Positions 17,405 through 25,636 of a DNA stretch of 53,844 nucleotides are shown in pieces. The notes beneath the pieces were generated by a model. The model was given only the letters and a program-made list of their open reading frames with translations, did no database searches and was not told where the DNA came from. The DNA is taken from contig CAZUCI010000010.1 of the NCBI GenBank assembly GCA_964619485.1, forward strand, positions 1 through 53,844, written 5' to 3'. Within the stretch, counting starts at the first letter, position 1. Every line of letters begins with the position of its first letter. The stretch is from UBA2882 sp964619485. Its GTDB lineage: Bacteria > Bacillota > Clostridia > Lachnospirales > Lachnospiraceae. The translations under genes were made by a program, and so were the position numbers.

Positions 17405-19204
17405 ATGATAAAAGTATCAGATTATGTAATTAAAAAGCTGGAAGAAACCGGAGCCAGACATATGTTTATGCTGCCGGGCGGGGGAGCCATGCATCTGAAT
17501 GATTCCCTTGGTAAAAGTGAAAAAATTCAATATGTGTGCTGTCTGCATGAGCAGGCCTGTGCCATTGCAGCAGAGGCTTATGCAAGGGTCAACGGAAAAA
17601 TAGGCCTTGCTATGGTTACAACAGGACCGGGAGGAACCAATGCATTAACTGGTGTAGCGGGGGCATTTCTGGAGTCCACACCCATGTGTGTCATATCCGG
17701 ACAGGTGAAGCGGGCAGACATGATTAATCATCAGGGAATCAGGCAGCAGGGGATGCAGGAATTGGATATTGTTTCTGTTGTTTCCTCTATCACAAAATAT
17801 GCAGCTCTGGTAGAGAACCCGGAAGATATTCGCTTTCATATGGAAAAAGCACTTTATGAAGCCACTCATGGGAGAAAGGGTCCGGTCTGGCTTGATATTC
17901 CGCTTGATGTTCAGGCCAGTATGGTAGATGAGGAGAAGCTGGCTGGATTTGTGCCGGAGCCGGAAAAGACCAATGAACATTTGGAAGCACTGGTTTTAGA
18001 AGTGATAGATAAGCTCAACAATGCAGACAGACCGGTTTTGATGGTAGGAAATGGAATCCGCCTGGCCGATGGAATAAAGGAGCTGGACGAGCTTGTGCAG
18101 ATACTTCAGATTCCTGTTCTGACGACCTGGAACGGAATTGATCTCATAGAAGAAGAAAATCCTCTTTATTATGGAAGACCAGGAGGGCTTGGGCACCGTT
18201 ATGCAAATTTTATGCAGCAGAATTCAGATTTCTTTTTGAGTATCGGAGCGAGACTGAACCTGCTCCAGACGGGCTATAATTTTGATGGATTTGCAAGGGC
18301 AGCTTACAGAGTCATGGTTGACATTGATGAAAACGAACTGCATAAGGTCAATGTGCGTCCAAATCTGCCTGTCTGCGCTGATGCAAAAGCATTTATAAAA
18401 TGCCTTTTGAACCATAAAAATCAGATTAAGAAGAAGGATAGAAGCCAGTGGTTTGCCTATGGCAATACAATGAAGGAAAAATATCCGCTGGTAAAAAAGG
18501 AATTTTGGGAAGAAAAGGGAAGGGTCAATACCTACTGCCTTCTTGAAACAATTTCAAAATATATGACGAAGGATGATATTTATGTGTCGGGAAGCTCAGG
18601 AAGCTGCATCGACATTTCCATGCAGACCTTCCGTGTAAAGAAGGGACAGAGAGTGTTCTGTACCAAGGGCCTTGCCTCCATGGGATATGGTTTTCCATCT
18701 GCGATAGGAGCCTGTCTTGCCGGCAACAGGGCAAGGACGGTAGGGGTAAACGGTGATGGCGGTTTTGTGATGAATATGCAGGAGCTTGAGACGATAAAAA
18801 GATTGAAGCTCCCTGTTAAAATTTTTGTTCTGTGTAATCATGGCTATGGAGCAATTCAGGCGACACAGACCAACCTGTTCGCAAAACATTTTGTGGCCTG
18901 CAATGAGCAGTCAGAGCTGTCGCTTCCATCGATTGCCAGAGTGGCAGAAGCCTTTGACGTTCATGCAGAAATTATTCGAGATAATGGGGAGCTCGATGAG
19001 AAGGTCCAGCGTGTTTTGGATTTTGACGGACCTGTTATCTGTGAGGTGTTAACACCAATTGGGCTTACTGCATTTCCCAAACAGGTTTCCTACAAAAGAA
19101 GTGATGGACAGATGGAATCAAAGCCACTGGAATATATGAATCCCCCACTGCCAGAGGAAGAATTTGAGCGTAATATGCTCATCCCTTTATTCGAGGAAAA
19201 ATAG
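17405..19204 (+). CDS. TPP-dependent acetolactate synthase-like enzyme
   Basis: A 599-aa three-domain thiamine-diphosphate enzyme of the acetohydroxyacid synthase family. The PYR domain holds the catalytic Glu49 in LHEQACAIAAEAYA and TTGPGGTNALTG; the middle domain spans about 190-340; the PP domain has the GDGGF start of the TPP/Mg motif at 450-454 and Asn478, 28 residues after the GDG. No small regulatory subunit gene follows and the neighbours are sugar genes, so biosynthesis of branched-chain amino acids is unlikely. A role like YerE, which adds a two-carbon unit from pyruvate to a ketosugar, or use of an aldolase-derived oxoacid, fits better but is inference. The start ATG has only a weak AGAGG. 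A small hairpin (17373-17389) lies in the short upstream spacer. Confidence 0.85.
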   Translation: MIKVSDYVIKKLEETGARHMFMLPGGGAMHLNDSLGKSEKIQYVCCLHEQACAIAAEAYARVNGKIGLAMVTTGPGGTNALTGVAGAFLESTPMCVISGQVKRADMINHQGIRQQGMQELDIVSVVSSITKYAALVENPEDIRFHMEKALYEATHGRKGPVWLDIPLDVQASMVDEEKLAGFVPEPEKTNEHLEALVLEVIDKLNNADRPVLMVGNGIRLADGIKELDELVQILQIPVLTTWNGIDLIEEENPLYYGRPGGLGHRYANFMQQNSDFFLSIGARLNLLQTGYNFDGFARAAYRVMVDIDENELHKVNVRPNLPVCADAKAFIKCLLNHKNQIKKKDRSQWFAYGNTMKEKYPLVKKEFWEEKGRVNTYCLLETISKYMTKDDIYVSGSSGSCIDISMQTFRVKKGQRVFCTKGLASMGYGFPSAIGACLAGNRARTVGVNGDGGFVMNMQELETIKRLKLPVKIFVLCNHGYGAIQATQTNLFAKHFVACNEQSELSLPSIARVAEAFDVHAEIIRDNGELDEKVQRVLDFDGPVICEVLTPIGLTAFPKQVSYKRSDGQMESKPLEYMNPPLPEEEFERNMLIPLFEEK

Positions 19205-19231
19205 GGTGTGCACGGTAACACTGTCAAATTG

Positions 19232-19246
19232 CAATAAAAATTATTG
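19232..19246 (+). repeat. Inverted repeat behind the TPP enzyme gene
   Basis: CAATAA, three A, TTATTG form a 6-bp hairpin 27 bp after the stop codon, nested inside a wider AATTG ... CAATT pair. There is no T-run behind it, so it is not a classic terminator. It may be a weak RNA-end structure or an operator. Confidence 0.3.
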
Positions 19247-19289
19247 GAAAGATTGTGCAATTCAGCTAATAAATAGTATCGCGTTTAGC

Positions 19290-19318
19290 TTGCGATTATC
19301 AATTTTGCATGTTAAAAT
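19290..19318 (+). promoter_or_regulatory. pilB: Candidate promoter of the type IV pilus operon
   Basis: TTGCGA (19290-19295), 17 bp, TAAAAT (19313-19318). Two inverted repeats overlap it: ATCGC/GCGAT (19279-19295) on the -35, and ATTTT/AAAAT (19302-19318) on the -10, which suggests a regulated promoter. The leader to the pilB start is about 110 bases and AT-rich. Confidence 0.5.
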
Positions 19319-19435
19319 GTTTACATAATTATCCAATTAGGCATTGTTGCGTCCATTTTTATTTATTTTTAATAAAAACTTAAGGATTGTAAAAGGACGG
19401 TAAAATACCAAGAAGGTTTTGAGGGGTAGCGGTCT

Positions 19436-21139
19436 ATGAGCTTATCAGGAAGAAGAAAAATGAGAATCGGTGACATTCTTCTGTCGGAGGGAGTTATTAC
19501 AGAGAATGATATCGAACAAGCGCTGGAAATTCAAAAAGAAAAGAAAAAGCGTCTGGGTGAAATTCTTGTTACAGAGGGATTTGTTACGGATGATATCATG
19601 GCAGATGCACTTTGTCATCAGCTTCATTTAGACAGAGCGAATCTTCAGGACACCAGAATACCGGATGATTTGATTTCCATGTTCGACGTGGAATTATTAA
19701 AGAAATATACAGCAATTCCATATTGCTATGATGACAGAAATGTAAATGTAATTCGCGTGGCGATGGCAGATCCAAACGATATGCTTGCCATTGACGATTT
19801 ATCCATGGTAACCAACCGTATGATTGACCCCATGGTTGCAACACCCCAGGAAATCGTTGTAGCCATTGATAAATATTATGGTAACGCAGAGGCACTTAAG
19901 GCTGCCAATGATTATGAGCAGGAACGAAGTGATTTGTTCCAGGATGATGAAATTGAGCAGATGCTCAATGATGATGTAAATAATTCTCCAATTGTTCAGC
20001 TGGTTAACACCATGATTGAGCAGGCAGTCAGACAGAGAGCTTCCGATATTCATATTGAAGCACTGGAGCGCAAGGTTCGCGTTCGTTATCGAATTGATGG
20101 CGCACTGCATGAGAGAATGACATATAATATCAAGATGCTTCCCGCTATTGTAGCCCGTTTAAAGATTGTGGGCGGCATGGATATTTCAGAGAAGAGAAAG
20201 CCTCAGGATGGTCGTATCACCTCCTTTGTAGATAACAGAGAATATGATATCCGTGTATCTATTCTTCCGACAGTATATGGTGAGAAAGTCGTAATGCGTA
20301 TCACCAACAAGAACGCACTGACAAGAGATAAGTCAGAGCTTGGATTTAATGAGCATGATTTGAAGCTGTTTGATCATATTTTAAAGAATCCTCATGGAAT
20401 TATTCTTGTTACAGGACCAACCGGTAGTGGTAAGTCAACTACCTTATATACGGCACTCAGTGAATTGAATAAAGAAGATGTTAATATCATCACAGTTGAA
20501 GACCCTGTCGAGGCCAATGTGGCTGGTATTAATCAGGTTCAGACCAACGTGAAGGCAGGACTTACCTTTGCCAGCGCCTTGAGATCCATTTTGAGGCAGG
20601 ATCCGGATATTATCATGATCGGTGAGATTCGTGATGAGGAGACGGCAGGCATCGCCGTTCAGGCTTCTATCACAGGCCATCTGGTTGTAAGTACCTTACA
20701 TACGAACTCGGCGGCAAGTACCGTTACCCGTCTTTCAGATATGGGACTTCCCAATTATATGATTGCAGATGCTACGGTGGGTATCATTGCACAGCGTCTG
20801 GTCCGCAGACTTTGTCCAAGGTGTAAAAAGAAGACCCTTGCCACAGAGGACCAGCTGGAAATTCTCGGATATGAACCCGGAACACAGCTTGAGATTTATG
20901 AGCCGGTAGGCTGCTCCAGCTGTGACAACAATGGATATAAAGGACGAATTGGTGTATATGAAATTATGGAAGTAACACCCAATGTCCGCAAGGTTATTGC
21001 CAGCGGCGAGGATGCAGAGCATATCAAGAAGGCGGCACTGGACGATGGAATGCATACGCTGCGTATGTGTGCAACCCAGTACGTATTAAATGGAGTAACC
21101 TCTGTTTCTGAGATGATCAAGGTATCCTTTGATTCATAA
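19436..21139 (+). CDS. pilB: Type IV pilus assembly ATPase PilB with MshEN domain
   Basis: A 567-aa hexameric ATPase that drives pilus polymerisation. The N-terminus holds a tandem MshEN cyclic-di-GMP-binding motif: repeat 1 at residues 10-33 (RIGDILL ... ALEIQ), a 5-residue linker KEKKK, repeat 2 at 39-62 (RLGEILV ... ALCHQ), exactly the published 24-5-24 spacing. An N2 domain carries RASDIHIEALE and RYRIDGALHE. Walker A GPTGSGKST is at 327-335, then VEDPVEA, the Walker B region DPDIIMIGEIRDEET, the His-box, and a zinc tetracysteine formed by CPRC (about 461) and CSSC (about 499). All residues needed for catalysis are present. The ATG at 19436 has GAGGGG 9 bases upstream; ATG 19460 is a possible later start that would still keep the motif. 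It is the first gene of the pilus unit. Confidence 0.96.
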   Translation: MSLSGRRKMRIGDILLSEGVITENDIEQALEIQKEKKKRLGEILVTEGFVTDDIMADALCHQLHLDRANLQDTRIPDDLISMFDVELLKKYTAIPYCYDDRNVNVIRVAMADPNDMLAIDDLSMVTNRMIDPMVATPQEIVVAIDKYYGNAEALKAANDYEQERSDLFQDDEIEQMLNDDVNNSPIVQLVNTMIEQAVRQRASDIHIEALERKVRVRYRIDGALHERMTYNIKMLPAIVARLKIVGGMDISEKRKPQDGRITSFVDNREYDIRVSILPTVYGEKVVMRITNKNALTRDKSELGFNEHDLKLFDHILKNPHGIILVTGPTGSGKSTTLYTALSELNKEDVNIITVEDPVEANVAGINQVQTNVKAGLTFASALRSILRQDPDIIMIGEIRDEETAGIAVQASITGHLVVSTLHTNSAASTVTRLSDMGLPNYMIADATVGIIAQRLVRRLCPRCKKKTLATEDQLEILGYEPGTQLEIYEPVGCSSCDNNGYKGRIGVYEIMEVTPNVRKVIASGEDAEHIKKAALDDGMHTLRMCATQYVLNGVTSVSEMIKVSFDS

Positions 21140-21186
21140 AGATACAGACAGAAGGATAGAGAAGAAAAGATAGAGGAGGAAATACA

Positions 21187-22407
21187 GTGGCTAGTTTTTC
21201 ATATGTTGCGATTGACGCCAAAGGAAAACAGGTAAAGGCTTCCCTGGAAGCAGATAACCAGATGAAAGCAACTGACGCAATCAAAAAAGAAGGTCTTACC
21301 TTAATTGAGATTAAAGAACAGGGTGTTCTGGACAAGGATATCAATCTTGGCGGTATCTTTAAAAAGAAGGTTCAGGTAAGAGATTTAAGCTTATTCTGCC
21401 GACAGTTTGTCAGTCTTCACCGGGCAGGTGTAACAATCATTGAATCCATGCGTATGCTGACAGAGCAGACAGAAAATCCAACCTTAAGAGGGGCAATGCA
21501 GGAAGTCAGCGCCAGTGTTCAGAAGGGTGAAACCCTTGCCAACTCCATGAAGGCAAGGCCGGATGTATTCCCCAACCTGTTAGTACATATGGTCAGTGCC
21601 GGTGAGGCTTCCGGTAGTCTGGATATTGCCTTTGAGCGAATGGCCGTGCAGTTTGAGAAAAGTGCCAAATTGAATGGACTGATTAAAAAGGCTATGATTT
21701 ATCCTATCGTTGTGGCGGTTGTAGCAGTAGTCGTTATCATTGTTATGCTGACCTTCGTTGTGCCGACCTTTATGGAAATGTTTGCAGATATGGACATTAA
21801 CATGCCAAAGATTACGCTGGCGGTTATGGCAGCATCCGATTTCATGCAGGCAAGATGGTATGTAATAGTACTTGTGATTGTTGCATTGGTAATTGGATTC
21901 AGATACTTTAAGAAGACTCCTACAGGAGAGGGATTAATTGCAAAGGCAGCTATTAAAATGCCTCTGTTTGGCGATTTGACAGTTAAATCCAGTTCGGCGA
22001 AATTTGCAAGAAATTTGTCCACCATGCTGGCCGCCGGTATTTCCATGCCGGATGCGGTTCAGATTGTCGGTGATACCATGAACAACGTATTTTACAGAGA
22101 ATGTATGTTAAATGCAAAGACAGATGTCATGCAGGGTGTCCCACTTTCGACACCCCTTGAAAAATCCGGACTGTTTCCACCTATGGTTTATCATATGACC
22201 AGAATCGGTGAGGAGACCGGTAATACAGAGGATATGTTAAATACCCTCGCCGATTATTATGAGGAAGAAGTAGAGGTGGCAACCCAGGGACTGATGGCAG
22301 CCCTGGAGCCTATGATGATTATCATTATGGCAGGTGTCTGCGGCGTCATCATCGGAGCAGTTATGGCACCTATGGCAGCTATGTACGAAGGCTTAGACAG
22401 CCTGTAA
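21187..22407 (+). CDS. pilC: Type IV pilus inner-membrane platform protein PilC
   Basis: A 406-aa polytopic platform protein that couples PilB/PilT to pilin insertion. Two GspF-type cytoplasmic domains (about 65-190 and 270-390) each precede membrane helices; the hydrophobic stretches are at about 172-195, 222-240 and 375-398. Family signatures FCRQFVSLHRAGV, MVSAGEASGSLD and MTRIGEETGNTEDML are clear. It starts at GTG 21187 behind AGAGGAGG (spacing 6), the best candidate start. The 47-bp spacer after pilB holds no terminator. Confidence 0.95.
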   Translation: MASFSYVAIDAKGKQVKASLEADNQMKATDAIKKEGLTLIEIKEQGVLDKDINLGGIFKKKVQVRDLSLFCRQFVSLHRAGVTIIESMRMLTEQTENPTLRGAMQEVSASVQKGETLANSMKARPDVFPNLLVHMVSAGEASGSLDIAFERMAVQFEKSAKLNGLIKKAMIYPIVVAVVAVVVIIVMLTFVVPTFMEMFADMDINMPKITLAVMAASDFMQARWYVIVLVIVALVIGFRYFKKTPTGEGLIAKAAIKMPLFGDLTVKSSSAKFARNLSTMLAAGISMPDAVQIVGDTMNNVFYRECMLNAKTDVMQGVPLSTPLEKSGLFPPMVYHMTRIGEETGNTEDMLNTLADYYEEEVEVATQGLMAALEPMMIIIMAGVCGVIIGAVMAPMAAMYEGLDSL

Positions 22408-22425
22408 AATTGAATTAAGGTTCGT

Positions 22426-22455
22426 TTGATAGGGGAATGGACTTTAAGATATATA
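22426..22455 (+). promoter_or_regulatory. Possible extra promoter before the major pilin
   Basis: TTGATA (22426-22431), 18 bp, TATATA (22450-22455) in the 82-bp spacer between pilC and the pilin gene. The pilin is needed in far greater amounts than PilB or PilC, which makes an internal promoter plausible. The hexamers are only fair matches. Confidence 0.3.
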
Positions 22456-22489
22456 TACAAACTATAAAAATTATAAAGGAGAGTTTATC

Positions 22490-22897
22490 ATGAAAAAGAC
22501 AAACAACAAAGGTTTCTCTTTAGTAGAGTTAATCATCGTTATTGCTATCATGGCAATCTTAATTGGTGTTTTAGCACCTCAGTATTTAAAATATGTAGAA
22601 AAATCCAGAGTATCTGCTGATAAGGATCAGCTGGATTCCGTTTACACCGCTTGTACAACAGCTGCATCTGATGCAGATATTTTAGATGCACCTTCTACAT
22701 CCGGCGCATCTGTAACTATTACTGGTTCATGGGGAGCAGAAGTAAAGAGCACATTGGGCGTAACAGACCTCAAAAGCTTAAGATGGAAATCCAACTCCGC
22801 TGGAAAAGGCACGGATTCACCTAGTATTTCCGTTGATGCACAGGGTAACTTCACTGTAACCAAAGGTGATTTAACAGTACCTGAGAAAATAGAGTAA
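22490..22897 (+). CDS. pilA: Type IV major pilin (prepilin)
   Basis: A 135-aa prepilin, probably the main filament subunit because it is the smallest pilin here and sits right behind pilC with a strong AAAGGAG. The class III leader MKKTNNKG is cut by the prepilin peptidase before Phe; the mature protein starts FSLVE with the conserved Glu5 and a long hydrophobic helix through APQYLKYVEKSR. The globular head is only about 80 residues, rich in Ser/Thr, with a single Cys, so the disulfide-bounded D-region of Gram-negative pilins is absent. Ser/Thr richness leaves room for O-glycosylation by the nearby sugar cassette; that is speculation. Confidence 0.93.
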   Translation: MKKTNNKGFSLVELIIVIAIMAILIGVLAPQYLKYVEKSRVSADKDQLDSVYTACTTAASDADILDAPSTSGASVTITGSWGAEVKSTLGVTDLKSLRWKSNSAGKGTDSPSISVDAQGNFTVTKGDLTVPEKIE

Positions 22898-22921
22898 CAA
22901 AACACAAGGAGACATTCCCCT

Positions 22922-23704
22922 ATGACCACTGATTTTATTATTTTAGGAATCATAACCTATGCTGTGGTCTTCTTATATGGAATCGTAATAGGCAGCTTTT
23001 TAAATGTCTGCATATTACGAGTTCCACTTAAGGAGAGTATTGCAAAGAAGAGATCACATTGTATGACATGCGGCTATCAGCTTGCGTGGTATGATTTGAT
23101 ACCCTTGTTTTCCTATATCTTTCTTGGTGGTAAATGTCGAAAGTGTAAGTCGCATATATCCCTCCAGTATCCTTTGGTTGAGGCAGCAAACGGGGTCTTA
23201 TATGTACTGATTTTTTTAGTAAACGGTTGGAGTATAGATTCAGTTATATACTGTTTATTAACATCGGCGCTGATTGTACTCAGTGTTATTGATTTTAGAA
23301 CTTATGAGATTCCAATAGGAATCAACTTATTTATACTGGCACTGGGACTGGTTCATCTTGTATTTCACTTAGGGGATTGGGTGGAGTATGGAATCGGTCT
23401 CCTTGCTGTCAGTACTTTCCTATGGATTCTTTATCAGGTTTCACATGGAGCCGCTATTGGTGGTGGAGATGTGAAGCTTATGGGAGCAGCGGGACTGCTG
23501 CTTGGATGGAAGCTTTCCATTATCGCTTTTTTATTGGGCTGCATTTTAGGTTCTGTAATACATATTATTCGGATGAAGGTATCAAATGCAGAGCATGTTC
23601 TGGCAATGGGACCATATCTGGCTGCAGGCATTTTTATTGCAGCATTATGGGGAAATCGTATATTAAACTGGTATGTTGGTTCGTTCTTCCCGGTAAGCGG
23701 ATGA
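22922..23704 (+). CDS. pilD: Prepilin peptidase PilD
   Basis: A 260-aa integral-membrane aspartyl protease that removes leader peptides from prepilins and, in this family, usually N-methylates the new terminus. Both aspartates are present: Asp124 in VIDFRTYEIP and Asp183 in GGGDVKLMG. The cytoplasmic loop has the zinc-type cysteine pairs C47-x2-C50 and C72-x2-C75, as in bifunctional enzymes. About seven hydrophobic segments. It lies 24 bp behind the pilin gene and must process that pilin and the four other prepilin-like proteins downstream. Confidence 0.95.
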   Translation: MTTDFIILGIITYAVVFLYGIVIGSFLNVCILRVPLKESIAKKRSHCMTCGYQLAWYDLIPLFSYIFLGGKCRKCKSHISLQYPLVEAANGVLYVLIFLVNGWSIDSVIYCLLTSALIVLSVIDFRTYEIPIGINLFILALGLVHLVFHLGDWVEYGIGLLAVSTFLWILYQVSHGAAIGGGDVKLMGAAGLLLGWKLSIIAFLLGCILGSVIHIIRMKVSNAEHVLAMGPYLAAGIFIAALWGNRILNWYVGSFFPVSG

Positions 23705-23784
23705 CGGACTTTATATAGAAAAATTAAATCAACAAAATGATAAATGAAGAAAAAATGAATGTTCCATATTTAGGGAGGTAAATC

Positions 23785-25623
23785 ATGGCAAAGGCACAAA
23801 GAGTACTTAGTATTGAAGTTGGATATTCTTTGACACAGGTTTGTGAAATGGATTTTCAGTCAAAACATCCAAAGGTTTACGGCGTTTTCAGTATGAAAAC
23901 ACCGGACAATATTTTGGATGATGGTTTTATCCATGTAACGGATGAATTTGTTCAGGACCTGAAATCTTACATAACTGCGAACGGAATGAGCTCTAAAAAA
24001 GTTATTTTTGCAGTTTCATCCACAAAAATTGCAAACAGAGAAGCAGTTATTCCATTGGTAAAAGAAAAAATGGTTCGCGATTTGATTATGACCAATATCA
24101 CAGACTATTTCCCCGTTGATCCAACACAGTATCAGTTTGCACATAATATTATGGATACCGTAGAGGATGAGGCTGGCAATAAACAGTATCGTATTATGAT
24201 TATGGCAGCACCATCTGACATTTTAACAGGATATTATGAACTGGCGAAACAGCTGGGACTTGACCTTGTGTCCATTGATTACAGTGGTAACAGTATTTTC
24301 CAGGCACTTCGTCACAGATTTGCAACCGGCGTAAACCTGACAGTCAAGATCGATGAGCGTTCCTCACTGCTGACAGTTACCAATAATGGTGTAATTACCA
24401 TGCAGAGAGCCGGTATCTATGGCGCAGATCAGATTGTTGGCATTATGATGGATACCGATGTTTATGAAGAGCCTTTAAATTATGAGTCGGCTGTTAAGAC
24501 ACTCCGCCGTAACAACCTGGTTATGAGACCGGATGAAGAGCAGCTGCTGGCAACGAAGGAAGAAGAGGTTGCCAAACTGGAACAGGAACAGCAGAGAGCT
24601 GTTACGCTGGCTTCCACTACAGGCGATTCCTCCATGGTTGCATCTGCGACAGTTGCAGCAAAGCAGGCTGGTGCAAACCTGAAAATGCTTCGCTTAAGAA
24701 GAGATATTACATTGAGCTACCAGCAGCTGATTGGCTCAATCGTCCGTGTAATTGATTACTATAATTCAAAAAACAGAGATGCTTCCATTGATAATATTAT
24801 TATTACCGGTATTGCAGCTGATTTCTGGGGATTTGCAGGACTTTTGTCCGATGAACTTGGTCGTGATGTTGAGGTACTTAAGGATCTGGCTGGAACCAAT
24901 ATTGATCAGGGTCTTCATTTACAGGGCGTATCCCTTGGTGATTATATTTCTGTCATTGGTGCAGGACTCGGTTCTGTTGGATTTATGCCTGCTCAGGAAG
25001 CAGCTAAAAAGAAGGGCTCAGGTTTTTCCAAGGAATCCTTAAATGATATTGGAAACAATGACACGCTTCCCTATATAGTATTGGGGGTTGGCGCAGGTGT
25101 TGCTGTGATTCTTGCACTTGTTTCCCTGATTCCATATTTTATGGTAAAGAGCCAGAACAGCAATCTGCAGGAGACAAAAGCGCAGCTTGCACCGGTTCAG
25201 GATACCTATAATCAGTATACGTCAACACAGAGTGATTACGATTATGTGAATGCACTTGCAACTGCAACAGTGAATCCACTGGAGAATTTACCTCAAATCA
25301 TTGGAGACCTGGAGAGCAACTTCCCATCAGAAACTCTGGTATCCTCCATGTCGGTGTCTGATACGTCAATTGTTATGAGCATCACGGTTCCCAATAAGCA
25401 GAGCATTGCCAAGACCCTGGTTGATTTTAGAAAGCTTCCATACTTCTCTGAAATAAATGTTGCGGGATTCAGTGAAAGTCAGGATCTGGAAACCGGAGCA
25501 ATCACAGATGTTTATTCCATTGAATGTGTATTCGGCGATAATCCTTATCTTGAAACAGAAGAAACCGAAGAGGCACAGGACGGTGAACAGCAGCCAAGCG
25601 ACGATGCCGCAGTAGAGCAGTAG
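23785..25623 (+). CDS. pilM: PilM-PilN fusion, pilus alignment protein
   Basis: A 612-aa protein combining two normally separate subunits. Residues about 1-400 form an actin-like PilM domain: VLSIEVGYSLTQVCEM at the start, FAVSSTKIANREAVIP, and IDNIIITGIAADFWG near the end. A linker (SLNDIGNNDT), one transmembrane helix at about 428-452, a coiled coil and a PilN-like periplasmic-side domain (about 480-590) follow, with an acidic tail. In other bacteria a short N-terminal peptide of PilN docks into PilM across two polypeptides; here the link is covalent. An unusual insertion rich in Glu/Gln (about 245-300) extends the PilM part. RBS GGGAGG precedes ATG 23785. The next gene is pilO, completing the alignment complex. 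Confidence 0.85.
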   Translation: MAKAQRVLSIEVGYSLTQVCEMDFQSKHPKVYGVFSMKTPDNILDDGFIHVTDEFVQDLKSYITANGMSSKKVIFAVSSTKIANREAVIPLVKEKMVRDLIMTNITDYFPVDPTQYQFAHNIMDTVEDEAGNKQYRIMIMAAPSDILTGYYELAKQLGLDLVSIDYSGNSIFQALRHRFATGVNLTVKIDERSSLLTVTNNGVITMQRAGIYGADQIVGIMMDTDVYEEPLNYESAVKTLRRNNLVMRPDEEQLLATKEEEVAKLEQEQQRAVTLASTTGDSSMVASATVAAKQAGANLKMLRLRRDITLSYQQLIGSIVRVIDYYNSKNRDASIDNIIITGIAADFWGFAGLLSDELGRDVEVLKDLAGTNIDQGLHLQGVSLGDYISVIGAGLGSVGFMPAQEAAKKKGSGFSKESLNDIGNNDTLPYIVLGVGAGVAVILALVSLIPYFMVKSQNSNLQETKAQLAPVQDTYNQYTSTQSDYDYVNALATATVNPLENLPQIIGDLESNFPSETLVSSMSVSDTSIVMSITVPNKQSIAKTLVDFRKLPYFSEINVAGFSESQDLETGAITDVYSIECVFGDNPYLETEETEEAQDGEQQPSDDAAVEQ

Positions 25624-25636
25624 GAGGGCAGGAAAC

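Noticed and set aside
17405..19204. Genuine acetolactate synthase (ilvB) for branched-chain amino acids
   Set aside because: No ilvN, ilvC or ilvD gene is nearby and all neighbours are sugar genes. The family is shared, the pathway probably is not.
19205..19435. c-di-GMP riboswitch in the leader of the pilus operon
   Set aside because: Many clostridial T4P operons have one, but I found neither the GEMM-I tetraloop-receptor elements nor a plausible GEMM-II core here. The MshEN motif in PilB is better evidence for c-di-GMP control.
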